Positions 22,969 to 35,585 of a stretch of DNA of 64,000 nt are shown in pieces. The notes under the pieces are model-generated. The model did not search any database and was not told the DNA's origin. It saw only the letters and a list, made by a program, of their open reading frames with translations. Both the position numbers and the translations under genes were made by a program. Position 1 is the stretch's first letter; the number at the start of each line of letters is the position of its first letter. The DNA is from Oscheius sp. JU75 (Eukaryota > Nematoda > Chromadorea > Rhabditida > Rhabditidae): NCBI GenBank assembly GCA_037178855.1, contig JASJZC010000001.1:1674001-1738000 (forward strand), read 5' to 3'.

Positions 22969-23630
22969 CTACAACTCTGTGTGCTTTTTGGCAATATTCT
23001 TTCTCAACTCGTTAATGATCGCATCCCGATGGATGTTCTTCTTGAAGCCATTGCACCAGGCCTTTTTCAGGTACTGTCTGAATCCGTCCTTGGAAGTGGT
23101 GAACCACTCCCCACTCTCCCGCTGACAGGCGAACCGGAAGTTGTTGATTATCTAAACAACGGCTTGCATAGACTGTTGGGGCATAGTACCCATGGCTCGA
23201 TGACCACGCGACTTGAATTTTCCTCAACTTGTTCGAATTCCATTAGGATGACACTGTCATCTTGGCCGTTAAGGGGCAGACAGGTGTATTTGGCTTCGTT
23301 CTCTTCTCTGGAAGTTTCTGATCATTGTCTCTGTCTCTGTCCAGACTCACTCTAGTTTAGCCGGAGCAGAATTTTTCGTCGAGATCTTCTTCTCATGAAA
23401 GGTGCAGGCCTCTGAAACCCCAACTCTTTTGATGAAATCAGTAAAATCTACCAGAATAAGAGATTCTTAAAAGGAATACAAGAACAAGCATGTACACGTA
23501 GAACATCCCGGTCGGCAGACAGACAGATGGCTGGACCGAGAAGCTCTCACAATTTAGAGATCCGCCGAATTGAATCGATTGGGGGATGGATGAGGCTCAA
23601 AGTGTTTGGGAGAAAGTGTGAAAATGGCAT
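22969..23630 (-). CDS. Hypothetical protein (151 aa) with a 14-nt microexon
   Basis: Five exons (23630-23551, 23465-23452, 23411-23351, 23307-23190, 23151-22969) all use GT-AG introns, mostly 39-45 nt, and give 151 aa in frame, which is good evidence that the gene is real. The second exon is only 14 nt. The product has about four Cys residues (EACTFHEKK, KYTCLPLNG, FACQRES, KAWCNGFKK) and a basic helical C-terminus (NIHRDAIINELRKN). No signal peptide is seen at the chosen ATG, so upstream exons may be missing. I do not recognise the family. Confidence 0.58.
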
Positions 23631-24025
23631 TTTTTGTAGAATATGTTCACTTTATGCGGATATAGCAGCATCAACATCATTCAAAGCCTTGCGGATGTCT
23701 TTCCGACTCTCACATGTCCTTTGGAGACCGGCAGCAGTACTTTATTGCCTCTATCGCGACCAAACCTTCGGTATTTCAACTAATTTCATGAACTTATAAT
23801 CTGCCATGTACAATCTGTATCAGTCTTCATTTCACGACCAGGACGTCAACGACCACCCCTCATCCTAATTCTCATAGTCAGATGCTAGGAGGGAGATTAG
23901 GCACGCCAATTTGTAACAAGGATTTCAAGACAAATTCACTCGAGAGAAACGGATAAAGAGTACAGAATTATAGGTGAAATAATAAATAAAGGGTTTTCAT
24001 ACAGGTAGAGACGGCCGTGACGAGC
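23631..24025. other. Intergenic region between the microexon gene and RPN10
   Basis: About 390 bp. A minus-strand frame near 23670-23720 (RTCESRKDIRKALNDVDAAI) could be an upstream exon of the gene at 22969-23630, but no in-frame junction was found. Confidence 0.3.
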
Positions 24026-26090
24026 TTACTTCTTCTCCTCCTCTTTCTTCTTCTCTTTGTTGTTGCCGTCACTAGGGAGGTCGTTGACAATCTGCTGCAG
24101 CAGTTCGGGATTGTTCAGTAGGTCGTTGACGTCCTGGTCGTGCTAAAAATTGAATAAAATTAGTAAGATTTACAAGAAAGTAACTGACAGAGCCGGTCAC
24201 ATCGACGTCCATCGGTTCGGTGGCAGGAGCTGACTGCTGCGCTGAAAAATAAGCATTTTAGTACATAGCTCAAACGGTTAGAGGTCCGAATACGGAGAAA
24301 AAGGTCTCGGGTTCGATTCCCCACCCATCAAATACTCGGCTTACCAGGTGCATCCTGCTGCATGGACATTCGCAGAGCCCATTCGAGCTGTTCCTCCTCG
24401 GTCATGGCGGCCATATCGACGTCGACGACCTCGGGTTGAGCAGCAGTAGCCGGAGCGGCATCTTGACCAGTAGCGGCAGCTACGGCAGCCTGTCGAGCAC
24501 GTTCCTCCTCCATCGAGACGCGAAGAGCCAGAGCGAGATCCGGGTCGTCCTCGGGGTCGATGCCAAACTCGAAGGCACCAGCTCCGCCGGCGGCGGGAGC
24601 TCCATCCTCTCCACGACAGATCGGCGAGGCTCCGATGGCCTCGAGAAGCGAGCTGCCGGCCGGGACGACGACCAGATTAGAACCGGTTCCGTCTCTGGAA
24701 TTAGAAAATTTTGGTAATTCAATTGATCTTAGCTCATGACGATTATTCTATAGCTTCGAACCGAGTTCGTAGTCGAGGCACACGCCAAAAAAGATAGACA
24801 GATCGTTATAACATGAGTGAGCAGTATTGAGAGGTATAAAAGGCTATGAACATATTTGATATGACAGGAAGAGAGGATGACGGAGATACCGTGAGTAGTG
24901 CAAAGATTGATAAATGACTTTCTAAAAGGATCGACAGTGCTGAACAGGCTGATATGGACTGAGCCAGACACATTCACAGGGCTGGCAGAGATAAAACAAG
25001 CAATGGTCAGGCTGTCAGCCACGGACAGGGTTAAATGACATTGACAGACATCATGAGCTAACAGGTTGAATGATTGAAATGTTGTCAGCGATACTGTGGT
25101 TGTCATAATGACAGCAAGATATCCACTTCTCGGCTGCTAAAAGAGCCAAAATCGTCAAACTCACTTTCCATTCAGGGTGTCGATGAACTGTCCCATGACC
25201 TGGCTGTTGTCCGAGTCGCTCTCTCCGAAGCAGATGACATCACAATCGACCTTCTCCTTCTTGAACTTCTTGGCGACCTTGACCAGCTCGGCTGGCTCTA
25301 CATTCTCGATGGGACTGCCGACGAAGACGACAACGCGCATACGATGACTGCGGTTCTGACGATGCTTCAAGGCCAAATGGGCGACTTTTATGGCGGAGAG
25401 GAAGTTGCATGTGCCCTGAAATTTATGTTTTCATTTTTTGAGAACAAAAAACAACGAACCTTGGGCTCGACAGAATGGAGCTTCATGAAGAGACGCGGGT
25501 GCTCCTGGGTCATCGAGGCCAGGACCTCAATCTCGCCGGCCATTCGGAGAAGACCGACAGCGTTCTCGGGATTGGCACGTAGCTTTGTCTGTATGATCAT
25601 GTTAGCGGCATCCTGCTGACATTGGAGACGCGACGGCGCAAAGTCGCCATTCCTCATCCACTCAGAGTTGTCGACACTGAAAATTGTCGGGATTTTTCGG
25701 AGTCAGAAAAGATTTTTTGGTAGCATTATGTCAAGCAATAGGCCGCTATTTTTACAATTTTCAAATGTTTTATGTTGTTTAACTTTGAGGCTACAGAGGC
25801 ATGCAGAAATGCACGAGAGCGGTTGAAAAATGACATTTTGACTTAGTAGGATGAAACTGTTTGACCTGGAATCCTGCCGTTTACTGCTCAAGAACACGCT
25901 ACTAGGCTATCATTTTGCTGATTTTAAAAAGCTAACATCCCAGAGGAAAAAATGATTGAAGCCTGATGAAAAGCACAAAAAAATATGATTGGCGCAGTAA
26001 AATTGATGTTGCAGCCGATTTCTCTTTAAAAGAAAAAACCAGAAGTATCTCTGGGAAAACTCACCAGAGCATTGTGCTTTCCAGGACCAT
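24026..26090 (-). CDS. rpn-10: 26S proteasome ubiquitin receptor RPN10/PSMD4
   Basis: Binds polyubiquitinated substrates and links lid and base of the 19S regulatory particle. Six exons (26090-26065, 25676-25460, 25415-25165, 24694-24345, 24241-24189, 24142-24026) give 337 aa. Residues 1 to about 190 form the VWA domain (MVLESTM, VDNSEWMRNGDFAPSRLQ, HRMRVVVFVGSP, NGKDGTGS). Two ubiquitin-interacting motifs follow: DPDLALALRVSMEEE and EEEQLEWALRMSMQQ. The C-terminus is a Lys/Glu-rich tail (KEKKKEEEKK). The gene starts only 190 bp downstream of the MRPL9 stop on the same strand, with a TTTTGCAG acceptor between, so the two may be an operon. A tRNA-like sequence fills most of the 103-bp intron 24242-24344. 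Confidence 0.97.
24258..24331 (+). pseudogene. tRNA-like sequence filling an RPN10 intron
   Basis: A box TAGCTCAAACGGTTAGAGG and a good B box/T-arm (CGGGTTCGATTCCCC) at tRNA spacing. The acceptor stem does not pair. The intron is only 103 bp, so the element occupies about 70% of it. Antisense to the host. Confidence 0.6.
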
Positions 26091-26280
26091 CTTTCCGACG
26101 CTGTTTGTACAAGTTATAGACCTGCAAAACTGATTAAAACTGACTTAAAATGTTGCAAATAACAAGGCGATGAAGTACGCTGCTATCCACCAACATACCA
26201 TCAAAATCTTTTCTTTTTTTCTTGTAAACAATAACATGACAAACAAATCCTAAACAAATTTCTACACAATGAGATTTTAG

Positions 26281-27438
26281 TTATGACGTCCTTGAGCGCT
26301 TCTGCATGAAATCCACGACTGGGTATTCGGCTGTGAAATCGGCCGTTTTGCTGTAGACGGGCTCCTCGCGCCGAATCCCGTATTTGGCCAGATCTGCTGT
26401 TGTGGGGGCTCGGCTGCTTTCGGGTGAAATTATCTGCAAAGTTCGAGGTTTGGCGGCAAAAAAGAGATCTTACCTGTTTGGATTCGTCAACGGAGATATG
26501 GGAGATGCGACCGATCATGGGGACGATGTAGGAGTTAGAGACGACGACGTAGAAACGAATCAGCTTCGCCTCCATCTCAAAATTCGGGCCGGAGACCGAG
26601 GGCTCTGGGAGATGGACACAGTCGTCGATCACATCGACGCCCTGGAAGTGGTTTTCAAGGGAAAAGTCAATTCTAGCCATTTTTCGTTAATCTGTCAGAC
26701 TTCCGAGACCGTGAATGATAAAACAGGTTTTTTTTAGGATCAAATGTGCTGAATGTCATTTAGACTCTTTAATGGAACGGCAAAACTGCTCTGTCGGAAT
26801 CGAACCCGACTTGCTTGGTTCATAAGACAAAAAAACTCACAACTTGTCGAAGTGAAGCCTTGATAATCCTGCTGTCCAGCGTCCACTGATTCTCCATGCT
26901 GACCTTGATCGGCACGACGAGCTTCTGCAGTTCCCGGCCGATTCGGAGCAGTTCGAAGGGAATTCGGACTCGGGCTGCCAGCTCCGCAGCCATCTTCTCC
27001 TTCATCTCGGCATAGTAGGCCAGATCGAAGGGCGACGCGTAGACAGCCTTCCTCGTCAGCAGGAGATCCGTTCTGGCGAATTTGCGGTCAACCTCGACCA
27101 CATCGAACTGGTGACCGACGCCTAAACGGGTCATTTTTGCAGGAAAAAGAACAAAAAACCTTCAACATCTTGAAGAAGAATAACCTTCAACGGGCCGGCG
27201 CTCCTCTTGGTCTCGTAGTCCGTTACGGCCAGCTTCTGTGAATTTGGCAGCTCCGCCGGATCGCGTTGTATGGCTCCTGGTGGCGTGGCTTCCGGTGCGT
27301 AGACTCGATGTAGCACCCAGGTATTCTGGAATCTTGCGGTTAGAAGTCAAGAACGGGAAAAAAACTGACTCTTTGGGGATTTATCGCTGATAAACTGGGT
27401 CGAATGAGCCGGAGAGCATGACTGGCACAACTGGCCAT
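26281..27438 (-). CDS. mrpl-9: Mitochondrial ribosomal protein bL9m
   Basis: Component of the large subunit of the mitochondrial ribosome. Five exons (27438-27370, 27325-27160, 27121-26841, 26641-26474, 26433-26281) give 278 aa. The N-terminus is rich in Arg, Ser and Ala with no acid residues, as in a mitochondrial presequence. The L9 core is at about residues 55-130: GPLKVILLQDVEGVGHQFDVVEVDRKFARTDLLL, then AVYASPFDLAYYAEMK. The rest is the metazoan-specific extension. The ATG is directly preceded by TTACAG, a trans-splice-type acceptor. It lies directly upstream of RPN10. Confidence 0.9.
26785..26828 (-). pseudogene. tRNA 3'-half-like fragment in an MRPL9 intron
   Basis: A perfect T-arm (GTCGGGTTCGATTCCGAC) with a 5-bp stem on the minus strand. 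No matching D-arm is seen, so it is a fragment. Confidence 0.5.
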
Positions 27439-28707
27439 CTGTAAGACGAGAATAGAACAGGGGTTTAGCCAAGAAAATGAGAAAATTACGAGTTTACAAA
27501 GCTAAGCATCAGGGAAACTGGTCTGATGATGTCTTGGATGAACTAAACAGTTTTATCGGGCTATTCATCATAATATTTTACTTATTTCCTATCTCAGGAG
27601 TACGCAAGAATAAGTGAAAATGGCTAAGAAAGTGAGAAAGTAAAGAAAATATGAATTTGTCAGCACAAAAGTTTTGGCTAAAGGACTATTATTCGAGGGT
27701 CCTGAGACGACAATCGTTACTGTAGGCCTCATTTGTGCGGTAAACGACAGACCGTTTCAATTTTTCGAACCCGTGATTTATAGGCTTTTTGCATTTTTAC
27801 CGGCCTTTGCCACTGATTTTCGCTATGTTTCTCTTCTTCTTTATTAGAAAATGAAGATCAGGCCGTTAAGAAACCAGTAGAGTCATGCTATAAGCCATAA
27901 ATACAAATAAATCACTCGGAATCGGCCACTTGCGCTTTTTTTTCCATTTAGAACATTGCAGCAACTTCTCCTTTCCATTTTCGCTTTTAATATGCCCGCA
28001 GCAAGATTCATGAGTGTAGAGTAGAAGCTAATTCCTAACCTAGGTCGAAGAAGTCGTCCAAAAACCGTATCGCCAAGGCTGACTCATCTCGGAGGTTGCA
28101 TTATTTTATTGCTTGTTGTCCTTCGTCTCTTATTTTGCCTCTTTCACGTTGTTCCAGCTTTTAAACTTATTGGTTGCTCTGATTTTACCAGAAAGTGCGT
28201 CTCAGTGGCTTATAAAACACGAAAACTGGCTGGGATTACCTCGCCGAGGGCAGGCGATCACAATAATATTCCTCCAGTGATGCATGTTCCATATCGATTT
28301 TTCCCTTTGTTTTGTCAACGAGAGTAGTGAAAATTATTGCTTTGTTCAAGATTTAGCAAGGATTTCAGGGTAAAAATTGAAATAACCCAATAAAAAGAAA
28401 AATAGAACTTGTAACTTTGTTGTAGCATTTCTATCTCTTCTTTTCTAGGTCTACCACCTTTGGTCGAACATTTCTGGCTCTATAACCCTATTTTCGTCCC
28501 AATCAAGGTCCATTTTGAGTGTCTTGTTTACGAGTAATAACCAGGATTCTATTGTTGGCAGCCTTCCAACAACATTCCTTCCCCGTTTCTTTTCCCACTG
28601 CCAGAGCTGGCAAAATTACGATTGCAGATATCTTATCTTTTCCCCTTCCTCTCGCCTTCCGTTTCATTCGAATTTTTGCAGGTAATTCCCCGGTAACAGC
28701 CGCCAAA
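27439..28707. other. Divergent intergenic region (MRPL9/RPN10 versus CK2 alpha)
   Basis: About 1.27 kb containing both promoters. No coding exon is recognised; the only open frames are short and AT-rich. A TTTTTGCAG acceptor at about 28672-28681 precedes the CK2 start by about 27 nt. Confidence 0.55.
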
Positions 28708-30933
<2,226 letters not shown>

Positions 30934-31254
30934 ATTCTCCTAAACACACCCCCTCCCCTTTTATTATTATGTGTAGTTATCAAACTCTAACGTCCTTGTT
31001 TTAACACACACACACACGTAGTTCCCTTAAAACCCTTACACCTCTCCAAATCCGTACTATTGATTGTTATGATGAGTCTCTCTGTTTCTCCCATTCTCGG
31101 TTCCTATTTCTTCTATTTTCAACTGTGAGACGTAGACCTGCGTTGTTTCATAAATCAGGCCGTATGTGAAACTATTATTTTCTCTGAATTTCTAGGCATT
31201 CCTGGCATATCTTGACTCGAACATAGATCTAAAAACACAAGATTTTGGGGCAGA

Positions 31255-34200
31255 ATGCTCGTCAGAAAAGCCATAAACTCTGTGGGGTTGGTTGCGTTGA
31301 GACAGGCCTCGACGGCCACGAGTTCAGCTGCAAAGCCGTTGGCGGATAAGGAGACTAAAGCGCAGAAGCCGCAGACGACACCGATCTATTTGGATGTGCA
31401 GGCCACCTCGCCAATGGTAGGTTTTGGTATCCAGATTTTTGTTTTCGACTACTCTAATTTTGGCCGCTGCGATTTGTAATTGCTATTTGAGAAACTGATA
31501 TAAAATATAGTTGGGATTCTTTAAACATATAAATGAAACTAATTCTTGAAGAGCGAATTCACCTGGAATTGGTTGCTACTGAAGCTATAGAAATGTTGAT
31601 TTGGAAAATTGAAACGAATGTGTTAATGTAACTGAATTCTTGAGCATGCTTCCGACGTTATATCGAAATTTTGAAGTTATTCTGGATATGAAAACGACAT
31701 TCCTACAAGATGACGGTTTCCAAGCTTCCAGAATGAGGAAGAAATTAGAGCTTTCAGGACCCACGAGTCGTGGACGCGATGCTGCCCTACATGGTCAACG
31801 ACTACGGCAATCCCCATTCGAGGACTCATGCCTACGGATGGACAGCCGAAACGGCGGTGGAGAAGGCTCGAGCCCAAATAGCCAACCTAATCAAGGCCGA
31901 TCCCCGAGAGATCATCTTCACTTCCGGAGCGACAGAATCCAACAATATTGCCATCAAGGGAGTTGCCAAGTTCCAGAAGCATGCTGGAAAGGACCATGTC
32001 ATCACCTTGCAGACGGTAAGTGAGCCACGTTTCCTCAATTTTTGTCTGAAAAAGGTCCAATTTTAAGCTCGAAGAATTTAGGGTTTTCCCTCAGTTGATT
32101 CCAAAAACAATCTCCATTTTCAGGAGCACAAGTGCGTGCTGGACTCATGCCGTCAACTCGAGAGTGAGGGCTTCAAGGTGACCTATCTGCCGGTGGATAA
32201 GGGCGGAATTATCGATCTGAAGGCGCTGGAGGCGGCCATGACCGAGAGGACGGCCCTGGTCTCGTGTATGATGGTCAACAACGAGATTGGAGTTATACAG
32301 CCGATTCGGGAGATTGGTGCCCTCTGCAAGGCGAGAAAAGTCCATTTTCATACGGATGCCGCACAGGGAACTGGCAAAGTTCCCATCGACGTAAGCGCGC
32401 TGAATATTGACCTGATGTCAATCAGTGGGCACAAACTCTACGGGCCTAAAGGTGTGTTTCCCTTAAAATAAGCCGTTCGGGGCTGATACGCTTGTAAATC
32501 TTGATTTCTAGCCCTAGGATCCTCTCAAATGCCGCTCCTTTCTCAAAATAGCTTCTTAGAGAAGTTTGCAACCCACGAGGATCGAACCCGGGTCGTCTGG
32601 CTCAAATTCTGACCTCTTAGCCCCTGAGCTATGCTAAAAAGTTCATGTTTTAGTGTCCCAGGTTCTGTAGGTCTCAGTCAGCCCTCTTACCACCTGAGCT
32701 ACGCGTAAAAAGATGGTCCCTGACTACGCTATAACCGACTAACTCACGTTGTAGAGCTCGAATCCTTCTCACAATGGCTTAGTGAAAAAGTTTTCCATCA
32801 GCGGGGAACGAAGCCGGGTTATCTGGGTCGTAGTTGGCGCCTCTTACCACTACACTAAGTATTTCTCTAAAATTGTTAAACGCTGTATCTTTGTTTGGTG
32901 ATCGGAAACACCTAAATATGATTGCACATTCCTACTCAGCTTGAAAACTCTACAAGATGAATTTTTCTGAATATTAGGCTTCGGCGGGTCGAACCCTGGT
33001 CCTTCCAGTTCAAAACATTAGGCTTATCTGCAATATGCCACAGGTTGACGACAATTTAAAAAGCTGATTTGGGCAAAAGAATGGCTGTAAATGATCCCCC
33101 TAAGAAAAAGTTAAAAAGAATAAAATTTCGATCCAGGCAGGACTCGAACCTGCAATCTTCGGTTTGCTCTCTCTGCCTAGGAGACCGACGCCTTATCCAT
33201 TAGGCCACAGGACCATGGCGCGGCCGCCATCGCTCCCAGTTGACTAGCTGCTGGCTGTCGCTGGCCGTAAATAAATGAGGGAATAGGGGGAAATGACTGA
33301 AAAATCTTTATCGGAAACTTTCAGGAGTCGGAGCCCTCTACGTTCGACGTCGCCCCCGCGTCCGCCTGGAAGCACAGATGTCCGGCGGTGGACAGGAGAG
33401 AGGAATGCGATCCGGAACTCTCCCCACACCGCTCTGTGTCGGTCTCGGGGAGGCCTGCAGGATTGCTTCTGAGGAAATGGGTATGTTAGGTCGTTTTTTC
33501 TTCTTGCTTAGTTTTGCACTTAAAAGCTAGATTTATTGCAGACCGGCTGCCTAATAGAGCCCCGTCCTCTCTAAAATCTCAGTTTTTTTTTCACTATTTC
33601 TATGAGCCTGGATCATCTCGTTTTAGCTCTATCCACGCGTCCGCGTCAATCACGACGGTCTCCGCCGTTCATTTCCGATATTTACTTGCCAACTTGGCCT
33701 ATCCAGCTAATATTATATTTTGACCGAGATTGTAGAATTGACCACCGGACCTGTGTGAGCATGTTGGCAATATTGTGGAGCTCCTTGCTCTACTCTACAT
33801 CACTAAAAACTTTCCAAATTATTTTTCAAATCTAAGAGAGGCTAATTGGAACAGACTTCGTGCTTCATAATGCTTCATAAAACCCTGCTCAAATAGTCTA
33901 AATGGAAAATTTTCAGTCATGGACTCGGCCCACATCCAGCGCCTGAGCCAGAAGCTGATTGATGGCGTCTCGAAGCGACTCGGCCATGTGATTCGGAACG
34001 GCGATCCGGCGCATCACTATCCGGGCTGTGTCAATCTCTCCTTCGCCTACGTGGAAGGCGAATCGCTACTGATGGCCCTGAAGACTGTTGCCTTATCCTC
34101 CGGAAGTGCATGCACATCGGCTTCGCTCGAGCCAAGCTACGTCCTGAGAGCCATCGGAGCTGAGGAGGATCTGGCTCATTCGTCTATTCGCTTCGGAATT

Positions 34201-34539
34201 GGACGTTTCACCACAGAGGCCGAGGTATGATTTAGTGTTTACCAATTTACTTGTTACTTTGAACCTAAATAGTCTAGGTAGATAAAAGTGAGTTTGTTCC
34301 AGATATGTGTCGTAGGCCCTCCTGCTGGGCCAGGCCGATTTTCAGCGCCTCGGGTCTAAGGCGATAAAGACTTCAAAAGATTTTGCACTGTACCGATTCG
34401 TTTACTACAAAATTTGCAGATTGATCACACCGTCGAGCTCTGCGTGAAGGAGACCCAGCGTCTGCGTGACCTCTCGCCTCTCTGGGAGATGGTCCAGGAG
34501 GGCATCGACCTCAAGACGATCCAATGGTCTCAACACTAG
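31255..34539 (+). CDS. nfs-1: Mitochondrial cysteine desulfurase NFS1
   Basis: PLP enzyme that takes sulfur from cysteine for Fe-S cluster assembly and tRNA thiolation, in complex with ISD11, ACP and ISCU. Six exons (31255-31416, 31758-32015, 32124-32451, 33325-33480, 33917-34224, 34420-34539) give 443 aa. The first 35 residues look like a mitochondrial presequence. Then come [27 protein letters not shown], the PLP-lysine segment [10 protein letters not shown], and the mobile loop with the catalytic Cys, [15 protein letters not shown]. The C-terminal helix ends TIQWSQH. The 873-bp third intron contains an intact tRNA-Arg gene and four tRNA-like sequences, all on the minus strand. Confidence 0.97.
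32461..32525. repeat. Dispersed repeat family B, copy 1 (in NFS1 intron)
   Basis: It contains GCCGTTCGGGGCTGATA, TTGTAAATCTTGATT and a GGATCC-like end. It resembles 34891-34966 and 46177-46245. The weakest of the three copies. Confidence 0.35.
32568..32635 (-). pseudogene. tRNA-like sequence in NFS1 intron
   Basis: Minus-strand A box TAGCTCAGGGGCTAAGAGG and B box GGGTTCGATCCTC at the right spacing. The stems are imperfect. Confidence 0.55.
32661..32707 (-). pseudogene. tRNA 5'-half-like fragment in NFS1 intron
   Basis: Minus-strand GCGTAGCTCAGGTGGTAAGAGG is a textbook D-arm/A box, but no B box follows at tRNA distance. Confidence 0.45.
32796..32860 (-). pseudogene. tRNA-like sequence in NFS1 intron
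   Basis: Minus-strand TAGTGTAGTGGTAAGAGGC (A box of Asp/Gly type) and GGCTTCGTTCCCCGC as a mutated T-arm. Degenerate. Confidence 0.5.
32976..33047 (-). pseudogene. tRNA-like sequence in NFS1 intron
   Basis: Minus-strand TGGCATATTGCAGATAAGCC as D-arm and CAGGGTTCGACCCGCC as T-arm. The anticodon arm does not form. Confidence 0.5.
33129..33214 (-). tRNA. tRNA-Arg (anticodon CCU) with a 13-nt intron
   Basis: Reads AGG codons. The 86-nt sequence folds as a full cloverleaf: acceptor stem GGTCCTG/CTGGATC (one G-T and one T-T), D-arm GCC TAATGGATAA GGC, anticodon stem TCGGT/ACCGA with loop CTCCTA|A, T-arm GCAGG TTCGAGT CCTGC, discriminator G. A 13-nt intron (GGCAGAGAGAGCA) is inserted after position 37, the usual place. 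The mature part strongly resembles animal tRNA-Arg(CCU). T runs follow the 3' end within 10 nt and serve as Pol III terminator. It is nested antisense in the third intron of NFS1 and is the only tRNA in the window that looks functional. Confidence 0.92.
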
Positions 34540-35585
34540 CCGGTCCCCCCTCTTCCTCTTTGTGGTTGTAAATATCCTTCACATTTAGAAATTAACAGGT
34601 TTTTATTGTTGTTTTGTTGCTCATAAAAAGTTCCTAAAATATCATCCACGGTTCGGAAATTGTCAGATCATTGTTGGCGAGACTGAATTTGAGGGTTTTC
34701 GGGCCATCCGGTCGTGTTAATAGGAAATTTTTCGGGTCTAGAAATTGAACAGAGGGTAGTAGACGACCGACGGCGTCAAAATCTTCCTCTGAGAGAGTGG
34801 TCGGTGTTGGGAAGTGTATCCTGATGAAATTTATACTTCTTTTCGAGGAGAGAAAGCCCTAAAATTGGGTATTTTCGGCATAATAATGTTGGTTATCGCC
34901 CTCTTTCAGGCTAAGGATCTGATAAACCTGTTAATATCACACCTTGGATCCCTTTCCCATACCTTTTTCTCCTCAAATTAGCCTATTAAAAAAGTTTGTC
35001 GCTTCAGACGGCTAAACAATAGAAGAGCCCTTGCCACTGTAATGTCCCACCCGTCAGACTTGAGACAAAGGGAAAGGGAGACAGAGACATAGAGACAGGG
35101 AAAGAGGGACATAATGACAGAGGAACAGAAGGAGAAGGGACATGAGACATGAGACAGGGACAGAGGGTGTAGCGATTTCTCATGGCTGCAGGCGTAATAG
35201 TCCAGTATGCTGTCGTATCTCTTGTTTTGATAGTTCTAGTCCATGCTGGATTAGTTGAGTTCTGGTTCAACCTGTTCCTGTCTACGCAAAAATAGATATA
35301 CAGTTTACTGGAGATCCATGACATTGGCATCTAACTGTACCTAGGCTGAAGGCAAGTCGGCAGAATTTTATAGGAGAAACCATGATTGTAACAGACAGAA
35401 TACTATTGATAGGATTAGAGAAAAACAGTCTGACTGATACAGTTTGTCAAAGACAGAAAAATTAGGCTTGTGAGAATCAAACCGATACCTGATAGAATGG
35501 GTTCAGGCCTAAAAATGCAGCGAAGTTTTGCTATGACTAATTTTCTCCCAAAAAGCTACCTACAGTTGGTGCACAGCGAAGCATA
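34540..35585. other. Intergenic region with repeat family B and a GACA tract
   Basis: About 1 kb between the convergent NFS1 gene and the orphan gene. It holds a family B repeat (34891-34966) and a GGGACAGAGACA-rich tract (35050-35170). No gene is recognised. Confidence 0.55.
34891..34966. repeat. Dispersed repeat family B, copy 2
   Basis: GGTTATCGCCC, GGCTAA, then AAACCTGTTAATATCACACC and GGATC. It aligns with 46177-46245 in the same order and orientation. Confidence 0.6.
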
